Positions 36,395 to 48,072 of a stretch of 64,000 nucleotides of DNA are shown in pieces. The translations under genes and the position numbers were made by a program. This stretch comes from Reticulascus tulasneorum. Taxonomy: Eukaryota > Ascomycota > Sordariomycetes > Glomerellales > Reticulascaceae. The notes beneath the pieces were generated by a model that was not told the DNA's origin, ran no database searches, and saw nothing but the letters and a program-made list of their open reading frames with translations. The first letter of the stretch is position 1, and each line of letters starts with the position of its first letter. The DNA lies in contig LSAX01000003.1 in assembly GCA_001557505.1 (NCBI GenBank), forward strand, positions 3,100,001 through 3,164,000, given 5' to 3'.

Positions 36395-39300
36395 GAGTCC
36401 GCCGGCAGCTCGAGATAACGGATGTAGAATCGAGTTGGCCGTATGAGAAGTTAAGCTTCTACCGACGAAGTTGAAATCATCTACCGACCTGACAGGAATC
36501 GTGAGTATCCACAAAGCTTCAATCTGCTGAGTATATTGGCACATCTTCTTAGCGTTTGCATGTCTAACTCCATGAAGGCCGCAAAGTTGACAAACAAAAG
36601 CGACAAGAGCGACCAGCCTCCTGCGGGATTTCTACGTTGTTTTAGGTTAGAGCCTGTCTTACTTTCCACACATTGCTGTTGGAATATCTAGGCCAGTTTT
36701 CAAACCCCGAGCTAGGGACGCAGGATCGCCTCATTACAAGTCTATTACTTTCAGCTTTTTCGGACTGTACAAAGTCTCATTCGTTGCCTACGAATGGTAT
36801 CAGCGCTGAAGTCTTGATGAGTCCGGTGCCCGAACTGGTCGCAAAGCCAGTCTTGAGCGATTTGGCAGGAAATGACCTGTCTAACGACATAACCGCATGC
36901 AGACATCCAACCAATCGACTCTGACATGTCGAAGCAGCTGGTGTTCTTTAGCCATGGCTTGCTTTACTTAGGGCTAGAACCTTGCAGCAGCTGATACGGA
37001 TCTTCGCAAGGACGAAATGGCATTCTCGAAAGGGTCAAAAACATCATCGAGACATCCTCCCCGGCAGCCACACCGTATCACCAATTCGTGCGACTTAGGA
37101 TGCTCCAGGTAAAAATTTCATATTCAAAGGTTATCCAGACGTGCAGACATCCGGTCCCTCGACTAGAAAACAGTATTGATCTAGCTGTACGAGGCCGCTC
37201 GGAGAGAACGAAGCAAAAGCCTCCAGTGCGAAGTGTGTCGTTCGACCAACCAGTGATTGTCGATTGGCAACGAGGACTTCCGTCCTCCTCATCACTACCT
37301 TGTCTCATATGATCCGCTTTATGATTCGGATTCGCCTGTTTACTACCACCACACACAAGCGAACACGACCTTGCTGCCTTTACGCGATAGATAGGTGGTA
37401 GTCGCCTTCCTAATGTCATGTAGGCGCAACTTACCATACCGGAAATGAGGATAGATAGATATCCTTACAAGTTTTCATGTATTAACCGAATGTTAAAAGA
37501 GACCACATTAGGTTTCAATTCGAATCCCACAGCTGGCCGCACTACACAAACCAACATTGATTGCTTACCTCCTGGCAGTTATACTGTGTCTAGGTACTCG
37601 TACTTGCTGCGTACTTGTATTCACACACCTCATTTCCAACGAAAGAGCAAATTCCTTACCATGAGTGCTAGCACTCATTAACAATTATTCGTAGGACCAC
37701 CAATAGGAGTATATTCTACGGTCCTCATTAGTCATGGCCGACCCCCCTCACCAGCGGCATGCTTGCTGCGATGTCCCTTGGCTAGACTGATAAATGATAT
37801 CGTCAAATCAACCGAGTTTGAAGGGAAGAGGCGCAAACTTTGGCGACAACATCACCGACTTTGGACAGTCTGTTTGACGCAACACATGTACCCCTCTCCG
37901 CGGGCTATAGGCAGTTACTCCATGCCTGTGGGAGATCCCCTGTCAAGGGTCATTTTGAGGTATTTCGTGATAAAACTCACAGGGGGGGCTGTCGGTAGCC
38001 CGTACTTGCACGTCCGCGAACGACCATATGCCGCTATCTCTGGGATATGCGGATATCTGTCACCTCCGGAGGGATTTCGTTGGCTCCCGTTTGCGCCTAG
38101 GACTGGGGAGTGGGAGTGGGACTGGGACATATGCATCGGTAATTCAGGAGATCGATTCTGGAACGTTTGGCAGACTAGTCACACGAGACGCCCGCACACC
38201 TGCGAGAGGAACTGCCCGAGCCGAGTTAAGATTTACTCTGCTGGTCTCTGGATGGCAGTAGTCACAAAGAACCTGGGCTCCTGGAACACTGCAGACGCTG
38301 CCATCAATCATGCCTCTTGGCGCAAGGAGCATGGAGTCACGGAGGTCAAGGTATGATTCATGCCAAACCCAAGGCAAGGCGAAGTGAGGAATTCAAACAT
38401 GTCCGGTTCGCGTGATTTGAATTACCCTCCATGCAAGCCCGATGGACTCATACTACATACTCCAGGGTCCGACGTTCGCATTACATGTACGCGGGACATT
38501 GGACTCACAGTGATTTTGGAATCAATTCCAAATGACAAATGGAAAGCCACAGCTAGTTACATTGCTGTGACCCATGCCTCGTTCCGAGAAAGGCTGATCG
38601 TAATCCATTTTATGCTTCGCAGAAGAATTCGGCTGAGTCCTCGAGCAGACTGGTTTGAGATAGCCCTTGAACGACGAGCCAGAGGAATGAGAACTCACCA
38701 TTCTGCTGCTATTCATGTGCATTTGGAGATAGCCAACCATCTAAGCCCCACGGTATTCATTCCGTAAAGGGGACGAAGTGGCCAACTTGGGCAACTTATC
38801 GGAAGCCGTGCTTGATGGCCGAAAGAGACTCGGGCCCGAAACCGGTGATTCCCAATTGCTGTCCCCATGCCGGGATGAGTAATAATAAGTGGTCAATCAG
38901 GTGTCCGTTGCACAATCTAAAGACTTCACTAGCATGCATTCCAGGTTCTGTCCTGGTTCCGGGGCTCTGATCTAGCAACCATTTTTGATGCGGGTAGGGT
39001 AGCATTATGCTGTGACCGACCAATTCTACCGGTCTGCCTTGCCGTGTAAGGCTCTTTGGTGGTTTACTACGTGGATGGCCCCCGGCCAAGGGCCACTCCT
39101 GGCCAGCACTGAGGTGGGGACGAGCTAACAACCTTGAACCACCACTTGGGTTTGCTGGGCTTGCAGGGATATAGGGATGTTCCATGACGAGACGCAGAGG
39201 CAACGGGTTGGAGCACATATGATGGCAGGCTCGTACATAGCATCTGGTCACCTGCATAGTACCGTAGCTCCCTCCGCGTTTGATATGGGCACGAGTCGCT

Positions 39301-42263
39301 GGAGGTCGGAGGGGACGCAGAAAGTGAGGTTTTAGCTGCGGCAGTGATATTGCGATGATGGGCGCCTAGAGCTGTGCTGTTGTTGCAATACTCGTGTCAC
39401 TGTTTTCAACCCCCAGACTGACAAAAGCCGCGAATGTGGCTTGGATCGAATCCTTCCTAGACCTCTACCGCCAGCGATGACGACAAATGCCCCGATTCGG
39501 TTCCATGGACGGTTTGCCGCTGCGGGACCGAAACAAAAATAGAGCCATTGGGGGTCGCCTCGTTATTAAGAAGCGACGTGGATCTATGTAAGATGTAAGC
39601 ATTTTCCTAAGGGCCGCTTTAGATAGACCGTACTAGCTAGCCAGGTAGTTCACTCTACTCCCTACGTAATAGACGAATGCGCATTTCACAGCAGGTACCC
39701 CGGCCGTAGGGCATGCAGGCCGACTCCGTAAGAAGCATTTGATATCCATGGAACATATGTCGGACGCAATTGAGGCGATGGCAACGAAAGTGATATTAAT
39801 CCATGGGGTGCTCGAGTTGCAGCCGCCGCCATACCTACTTTAGGCATCACTGGCGAGAGCGAGTCGCCCAATCACCTGGGTGTAGCGTTGGGTCGCACAG
39901 CTTGGCTATTCCAAGCATCTCACTCAAATGATAGGATACACTGCCATCCAATCCCTCGCTACGTTTCGTCACTACGACTTGTGCGCGTGTGTTTGTAAGT
40001 GCAGGGTACGTGTCCTGCACCCTCGCCGGAGGAGAAAATCAAAAGCACAGCGGCTCTTACTTGCCGATGAATGCTAGGTAGGTAGATCTGACGCGCGAGC
40101 CTTCTAAGTTCGTGGCGTAGTACATACATACATAGTGAAAAGTGGTGCGGTGCGGGCGCGGAGACCTGCGGGAAGCATCCATGTCAAGGCGCTGGCGGGG
40201 GAGGGGCTTGTCTGCCACTGTCGGGGGCGGGTACTACCTTAATACGTCCGTACATACCGCTTACGAAACATAGATGCCTACCTGTCGACAAGTGATCATG
40301 GTAAAACATTTCCATGCCCTTGATACCCCTACTGCACCACATACATGCTAGCTAATAAGTGGGATGAGGTACCTTTGATGATGGAGTCTGTGCAAGAACT
40401 TGTTAGTCATGCACGGCCTGGCGGGCTGGGGTAAGCTCCCTAGCCTTACTACTATTCCACCCAGGAGGCTTCGCACGCAGTGGAGTGTTTAGCTAAAGTC
40501 CTACGTAGGTAGTAAGGTAATTATTAGTGTCAAGCGGGTACAGTACCTCCCTCGAGGGCGCTCTGTTAAACTTATTCGTCCTGCGTAGGTACCTAGTGTA
40601 GGTACAGTATCTACCTTATGTACATACAACAACTAACTACCTGCGTACATGGTGCTTTATTAACCTCTCCACACACGTCGCGACAATCCTGGAAATTTAG
40701 GCGCCGTGAGATTACATGTGACGGATTAGGAGCGTGACTTGTGCTTCCAAATAAGCATCCCGTGCCCTCCCAAACAAGTCCACGCTGCTCTTCGATGTGT
40801 TCGGGCCCGACCTTGGACGTTTTCGAGACACAATCCTACCGCCGGCCGAGTGCTCCAAGCTCTAGGCTCCAGGCTCCAGCCTTTGCATGAACAAAGGAAG
40901 ATCTATTATACCGTCGGCCATGTAATTGTCAGCGGCGTCGAATGTGGCAGATTGCCAGAAGACGAGTTTGTATCCCCCGGCCGCCGCCATCCCTACATAC
41001 CACGTATCAAGGGTGACATTGACATCGAATACTTGTGGAATAGGAGAAGCGCATTTACGAGCGCGGGCGCCTTGCGCCCGTTTCTCGTCTGCGTCCCGGC
41101 GGTAGTTAATCCCCTACATGCCTACCTACAAACATGCCATCGACACGAACGGGGTATTATCAAGCATCTAATTGCGTAGTATTGTGAGTGCAATCAATGG
41201 CGCCATGGGCGGACTCGGCTCCAGGTCCTCTGATTGAATAGCGCACGCACAGCTCATCGCTCTCAACAAACGCGGCTTGCGAGTTATGTACTTGATCATT
41301 GTATCTCTAGCTCAGACAGCGTACGCTTGTGCTCAATGTACCAGTAGCAAAATGACAAACAGCCTGCCAGCCTTGATAGACGGCTTTGCCAAGCAAGCAA
41401 GACGGGCGAAGACAAATGCAGGCGGCTGCATGGGATTGTGCAAAATCTGGCCCATCTGGCCCTATCCGCACATCACAGACTCACTTTCCCAGGTTTATTA
41501 AGCGCAATAGCAGTAGCTTGACAAATTCCTCGCCTCCGAGACCGAAGAACAACACGATAGCGACCAACACTGGCCTAGGCGAGAGTGGAGGGGATTCCAG
41601 ACCGGGAGGCGCGAAGTTTCGCGGCAACAGCCGGGATGACGAGACCAACTGGTCCAAAGGCTGGAAAGACGGGGATTATCCACGAAATGCGGGCTTCTTC
41701 AACCCTTCCTCGCCGCGATCGACGGCATTCAAGAAACGTTGGCATCTCCGTCTTGGTCGGAGATGTACTACGTACAACCTGCTCAACAAAACATGGGTGA
41801 TGATTACCACTAACCAAAATCGTGGGAGATACGTAACTAGTGGAGGCAGGTACAGTTGCATGCAACAGGTACGGTACGCGCTCTCCTGCACAGGCAAGCA
41901 GCTTTGCTACCTAATTACCTTACCTTACATAGGTAGGACCACAAGTTGGCAGGGTCCGTGGCCCCCCCCCCCCCCCCTCCCAGTCGACCCTCTGATGATT
42001 GTGCGGGCTGTGGCACTTTCAGGGCTGAAATCATGTCTGACAGCGCGATCCATCGCACACTGTCATTTCATACGGATCTCAAAGGGGTCACCTTCGCTTG
42101 TCACGGCTGCTGATAGATCGGGCATCCACAGTGCTCTTGGGATTTTACAGACTGTGTGCATTGAGCTAACAAAAAGTTCCTCTAGAAGCCTTGCTAGTGG
42201 CCCCTCCTTCATGGCCCATCTCGCCTTGGGAGCCCGTTGAGGGGGCCACCTCTTTCCCATACC

Positions 42264-42641
42264 ATGGTTTCCGTAAACTCCTCCAATGATCCTCGACGCA
42301 CCTTCATTCCGCTCCTCGCACAACAAGGCTTGCCATTGGCAGTTGAACTCTCACACCAGCCAAGCGGATGTCCTGACCGACCACTCCACCTGGAAGGCTC
42401 CGATCCTCCCCACCCCTGGTCGAGCCCGCTGCTTCGCGCCATAACAGACCTGGCTCGATCTTCCGAACGAAAGGCACCGTTGGCTCGGACTTTGAGCGTT
42501 GGAGATCTGGAAGAGGCGCTGTTAAACGATCTTCGTTTGGTGACCCCTGCTGCTTCAACATCAACCACGAGCACACCGTTCAGTTCCAGGTCTTCCCAGC
42601 CAGTCCTTCTTGGCTGGTGGCCAGCTCACCCACGGAGGTAG
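42264..42641 (+). CDS. small hypothetical ORF
   Basis: Open frame of 125 aa from an ATG at 42264, reading MVSVNSSNDPRRTFIPLLAQ and later ARTLSVGDLEEALLNDLRLV, then a Ser/Thr-rich tail. The LxxxL pattern in the middle could form a helix. The opposite strand is also open over much of this span, which is typical of GC-rich chance frames. It has no recognised family, and is listed because it is the most protein-like frame in the gap before the zinc-finger gene. Confidence 0.25.
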   Translation: MVSVNSSNDPRRTFIPLLAQQGLPLAVELSHQPSGCPDRPLHLEGSDPPHPWSSPLLRAITDLARSSERKAPLARTLSVGDLEEALLNDLRLVTPAASTSTTSTPFSSRSSQPVLLGWWPAHPRR

Positions 42642-44447
42642 GACTGCTGACCATCGTGCCCTTGTTCCCTGGCAAAAGGCCAAGACAACCTTTCAGCAAT
42701 CGGCATTTCAATGGTCGAATGTCGCTCCTTTCGTTTTCGTGGCCATCCGTCCGTCCTTGATGAGCTTGCCGGACCTGCGAATACAGAGCCCCGTAGTACG
42801 TACGTACACACACGTTTGGCTTTTCCTCACGTCCAGACTAATTATCACGTACGACTAAGACTTGTGACCCGCAATCAACCCCCCAAACTACTATCATACA
42901 TAGTGGTACAGCTCAGGGTCCTGCAATTCGCAATGGGCTCGGTCCGTACCAACAGAACTGTTGCATCTGCTGGGCCGTTGGCTTGTCGATCTGCCAGTGG
43001 TGCGTGGTATGATCTCCCAGCCAGGGAAATGGTGGTGCCGGGCTGGCCACTCTCGTCTCTTTCCGCCATCCCGTCTTGCGCGGGGGGGGGGGGGAGACAT
43101 ACTATTGTACCCCCCCTGCCCACCTCAGAGACCAGCCTTGCAGTTCTTACTTTAAGCACGTCTCCTGGATATTGTCACTAAGCTTGTGCCATTTGCCCAC
43201 CCGAGGACTCAGAATCTCCCGATGCACTTGCAACGGCCGCCACCCCTTTGGGAGCCCTGCCAAGCAATTAGATGTACAATGTACCGCCCATGCATCACAT
43301 TCCATCTCAAATCATCGGCCTGGAACCCACAGCTCTGCTCCTGGCCATTGCTGGGCTGGAGTACGAGGAGCAGTACAAGCCGGTACCTGAGAGGTTCGAA
43401 GGATGACTTGCAACCCGCCTGCTTCCCCTAAACCTCTCGTTCAGGATCCCCCAGCGCGCTGCCGTCAAAGTATCGTGAGCATACCGGCTACTATGTTGGT
43501 CGTGAGGTAAGAAGAGCAATCCTATCAGCCAGTACGCTCCAAGCGTATTGTTCCTCTCTGCTCACGTCCTTTTTCAATCGCAATTTTCATTAGTTTCGCG
43601 TCGTTGGCTAGTCACCGTTTCATGCTCTCGGGTTTTGGTGCGGTTCGCATGTTGATACCATAACCAGTCCGTACCACACACCACATACCTCCACCACCCT
43701 CACTCGTCTCTCGTCTCTGCTTCTCCGTGGCCCCCAGCAAGCATGCAATCCTTCACCGTACCAACCCACTCTGCCCGTTTCTATCAATGGGTCATTGCCG
43801 CCTTTGCACATTGGTCCCTTCTGATAAATACACCACCCTTGTACTACTAGGTAGTGTGCGCGAGGAACTACGTTGCACCCCTCCCCCCCCGCCCTTCCCA
43901 TCCCCTTCCTTTCATATATGCCCATCTCTATTATGGTACCACATTCCCAAATTTTGCCAGGCAGAAACATGGTTCTATACAAATCGTAGAAATTTCCTGG
44001 AATCTGCCTCGATGAACCGTCTCTGGTGTTCACCCCCAAAATCTGCCTCGCTATGTGTGCTTAATTAATCTGGCAGGTGAAGAACGGTGTCCTCGATGCA
44101 TTTCACCACCCAGTACGATTCTGTCAGTTACCCACACCTCTGCAGCGCGCAAGCATACCCCATGCCACGACTGATCTAGTCCCCCTTCCCCAAATCTGGA
44201 CGCCGTCTTTTATATCTGGCTTTGTCCCCCATCCACTCTGTTGTTCAGACTTGATGCTTGGAGACACCGATGAGACTTGGCAGCCAACCCTCACATCAAC
44301 CACAGTAGACCACTTGGTTCTCTAAAGTCGCCAGCTACTCCAGCACCACACTCTCCTGATCGTTGCGTCTTCCCTCCAACCACTCGTCAGGATATAAGCG
44401 ACCTCTCGCTAACGACCCTGGAAAGAGGTCAAAGGACCATACCCGTC

Positions 44448-45807
44448 ATGGACCTTACACCACCGTCACTTACAAGATCGCCGGCTTCCCCACCAAACAC
44501 ATATTGCCCATCGGAGACCTCCTCTGTAGACTATCAGTCCCCGATACTGATTGACCAGCATTACAAGATCTCTTCACTGTACGGTGCCGGTCAGTCTTGT
44601 TCCATGGCACAAGGGCTAGACTCGGAAACCTCCCTCCCGCCATTGGACTCGATGACCCCGGCCGACTGGACTTCCCCTACCGGAATGGCACCCATATCCT
44701 CTTCGTCGGCTGTGCCTAACATACTGTCACCGGATTATGATCCTTTTGCGAATTATGAGTCATCTCTGCCGACCTCGTACGGCCACGAAGCCTATCCTCC
44801 GCCGCCATTGCATGGGTCCGTTGTCATAAACTCGTCACATACAGGTACAGATATTACTGGCCGATCTACAGCGCCCCCGTCTTCTCGGAACTCAGTATCC
44901 TTCGCTCATGGCGGACACATCCCAAATCCACTCGCGCCGCGGGTGAAGATGGAGAGCACCGGTGAATATAGTCCTGGTGTTGAAGTCTCCCATTACCCAT
45001 CGCCTCGCTCCCTGCAGGCGCCTTACGGAGCGGATTCCGGTTCATATTCAAATACTCCTGCAACATATCTGGGAGACGGCAGCCATGCTCAAGGATGGCC
45101 CAAGCCTGAATTCGAGGTCGATCAGTTCTATCATAGTTCTGCGAGCCAGACATCTGCATATGCTCACGACAGCAGGCGGCAATTTAGGCTAGCGCGGCCG
45201 CGACGAGCCCCTCGCCGGTTGACTACGCGGGAGGAAGCCAACTTCCAGTGCGACGTGAAGGGTTGCGGCAAGCTGTTCAGCCGCAGCTATAACTTCAAAG
45301 CCCATATGGAGACTCACGACGAGAAACGAGAATATCCATTTCCATGCTCAATCGGCGATTGCAACAAGAAGTTCGTCCGCAAGACAGATCTACAGAGACA
45401 CCACCAAAGCGTTCACATGAAGGAGCGCAACCATAAATGCGACTACTGCGGGCGCTTATTTGCCCGAAAAGACACGCTTCGAAGGTGAGCATGCATGATG
45501 GAAATCTAGGTCTCGGACATGACGCTGACTGTCGTATAGGCATATGGAAGATGGGTGCTCCAAGCGGTTTGACATAGGGACTTTGGATCTGCGAGCAGAA
45601 GGCTACGAGACTGCGATGCCGGTGAGCCGCTCTGCAGCGACCGGAACCATGAGTCACATGATGCACCCGGCAGGGTCCCTACCGCCGTTATCAATGCCAG
45701 CAAGTGGGAATAATGGGTTTCTTGCGGCTACTAGTCCAGCGATGAGGAATAGGGGCGTCATTGGGGGCCCGGGCCAGTCTGGCCACGTTCATCACTGGCC
45801 GCGATGA
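44448..45807 (+). CDS. C2H2 zinc-finger transcription regulator
   Basis: Two exons, 44448-45484 and 45540-45807, with a 55 bp phase-2 intron (GTGAGC...ATAG), give 434 aa. Residues 1-260 are Ser/Pro/Tyr-rich and likely an activation region. Tandem C2H2 fingers follow from about residue 268: CDVKGCGKLFSRSYNFKAHM, then CSIGDCNKKFVRKTDLQRHH, then CDYCGRLFARKDTLRRHM with a final Cys in EDGC, making the third finger C2HC. The finger linkers and the flanking RRLTTREEANFQC and CSKRFDIGTLDLR are of a type I have met in ascomycete nuclear regulators, but I cannot name the orthologue safely. The frame is open upstream of 44448 without an ATG, so an upstream exon is possible; 44448 (MDLTPPSLTRSP) is the first ATG. 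A long leader precedes it. Confidence 0.85.
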
Positions 45808-47274
45808 GTGTGCACTTTCGTGCCATGCGATATAGGTGACCTTGGGTGTTGAGAGCCTCCGGCTTGCGAAATGTTCGGGTCAGTGGCAGCGGGCCTATCC
45901 ATGTACAATGAACTGTAACAATTGAAAGAGACGAAATTTTAAGCGGGAGTTGGGTATACAAGATGGGCAAACACTGGACTCAGGCACAGGCGTTTCTAAG
46001 GGTGCTTACTAGAGAGGATCAGCCTGGGTGGAATGGCCGAAAAGGGGCTGCGAATAGGATTTTCGAAAGTTTAGACATATACCTACGATCTATGATACAC
46101 CATTGGGTAGGGCCTACGACATGTAGGCACTATCATTATACTCTAGAGTATTAGGCGCCTGCTCTGAGTGTTCTCGTCAAACTGGTGATGGTGTACATGG
46201 GCAAAGCCCTGGCCGCATTGCATATATTTGACAGCGTTACATATTAGACATTGGGAGTCTGGCCATCATAGAATAGTGAGCATGGCGGCACGACGCGGAT
46301 AACAAAGCATACGCGGAGAAGTACTGATATCAAATCTTCGTTTGTCTGTTTTGCATCCTTGAAGATGTTTCAAAGCAATCCCCGTAGGTGCATGCGCCCA
46401 GTACTACGTAGGTAACACTACGCGGGACGGGTGACAGCAGATCATTAGCAATGGCAAAACAACCCAACCAGGAAGTCTTTTTTATCCCCTTGTATTTTCC
46501 TTGGCAGGAAGAGCCTGTCATACTACGTAGTAGGTAGTAATTCCAGGGTCCCCTGGGAGGAGGGTGAAGGAGTTATTTGATGATGCACCATGCCATTACG
46601 AAAGAAAAAGAGCTTCCTACAGTCCGGATTCAAGAACATAGAGTCAAGCTAGATCGATTCTCTTGCAGAGGAACAACAAGAGATTCATTGATCTGGTAGT
46701 AAAGCCCGCTCCTTGCGTCACTCGCCACCAAGTACCGTCTTATCTGTGTTAGCCCTGATTTGAGCACAACAACTACCGTCGACACGCGGAGCTCTAGCGT
46801 CGTATCCAATAGGCACGCATACGCTGACACCTGGCAGCACAGAGAGCCCATATCAGGATAGACATACAACGTACAGATCATTCGAACAACCTGGGAGCAG
46901 AAGGACTTTGAATCGAGTCAGTTGTCTACATGAGATGCCGCTCTTTGCATACGAAAAGCATGGCAGGTTCCCAAGGAGACTTCGCAATCTAGAAGAACCC
47001 ACGTACGAGGATATCATTGAGGTCGAGATGGCTGCATACACCCAGCCATCCGGTCCCAAGAACCACTGCACCTGAACAGTGTCGCAGTTGGTGTGCTCTA
47101 AACAGGGGACGATACGAACATGCCGCCCGTCACGTCGAAATGATTCAAGTCAATGGAACAGTCAGAGAGCCCCACGACAGCTTAATCAGGAATGTCGTCC
47201 ATGGGGAATCTAGCTGATAGCTACGTACGAGCACAATACCGACCCTCCGCCCGCCGAGGGGCTAGTGCCCAGGC

Positions 47275-47294
47275 CCCCCGGGGGGGGGGGGGGA
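47275..47294. repeat. C-run joined to G-run
   Basis: A run of about six C is directly followed by about fifteen G, in an intergenic region. The pair can form a hairpin on one strand, and the G-run can form stacked G structures. Length may vary or be misread in assembly. Confidence 0.75.
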
Positions 47295-48027
47295 GTAACA
47301 TGCAGAGCCTGGGATCAACGGCGCCAATCTCTGTGGGCAAGTGTCGGACGACGCACAGGATGTTTGCATTGAAAGGTAGCCTAGTACCCAAGCCACCACC
47401 CAGAGAGTGCAAGGGAGGGTGTTTAATATCTTCCCGTCTCATAAGGCCAACAGCCAGTTGGAGGAGCGGCTGGCGAAAGGGATGACTACGATTGGCCACC
47501 AGCATCGATTGACTTCCTCTTTCTGATGGAAATACGACCTCCGACTCCGGGACCTTTCCCACGAAACCAAACATTCTTGGTTGTTGGCCGGTGGCCCAAC
47601 TTGTTAGCGATAGCCATCTTTTCCGAATGATGTACATACATGGAATTAAAAAAAAAACCCAATTACGCCTCCGCTGGCTTCTGTGGATGTAGGCCAACCG
47701 GGTGTTGCTTGTCTCTCCTTCGGGTCCACTTCCCTAACCCTCATCCCTGTGTAGATCCTTGTGGATTGACCATGAAGATGAACGACATGGCTCAGCCTCC
47801 CCCCCCCCATGGACACGCCTGGGTAAGTAATAAGCTGCACCAGCATGATGATCGGTCGACACCCCACCCCGCCTTCGCCCACCTCCCAGAAGGACAAAGA
47901 AGAAAGATGAGGTGACAGGAGGACCAACGTGGTAAACGCCAAATGAAACCTCTCGCGGCCACTAGCAAAATACACCCAGGTTCGTGGAGAGGCACTATGT
48001 AACTACAGACTCAACGTCGATATGCAC

Positions 48028-48072
48028 TATGCGCATGCATGCGCGCATGCACGCACCCACGCACGCACACAT
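48028..48072. repeat. alternating purine-pyrimidine tract
   Basis: ATGCGCATGCATGCGCGCATGC followed by CACGCACCCACGCACGCACA. Such (GC/CA)-rich alternation is prone to left-handed Z-DNA. It is outside any supported gene. Confidence 0.7.

Larger units (their letters stand above)
35039..44447. other. 9.4 kb gene-poor region
   Basis: No gene is supported. Features seen are a mixed T/G homopolymer run at 35407-35431, a 3x13 bp tandem repeat at 36356-36394, GGTA-motif copies around 40080, 40500, 40581-40620 and 41908-41937, a C-run at 41961-41976, a G-run at 43082-43094 and a C-rich tract at 43878-43892. Open frames of 130-280 codons occur on both strands without splice-consistent extensions or recognisable domains. 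The last 1-1.5 kb probably is promoter and leader for the zinc-finger gene. Confidence 0.5.

Noticed and set aside
37763..38767. two neighbouring plus-strand open frames of 197 and 135 codons
   Set aside because: I found no splice pair giving a consistent joined protein and no family resemblance; the minus strand is open in parts too.
41386..42240. 284-codon open frame on the plus strand
   Set aside because: It crosses a C-homopolymer and a GGTA-motif copy, has no recognisable domain, and opposite frames are equally open.
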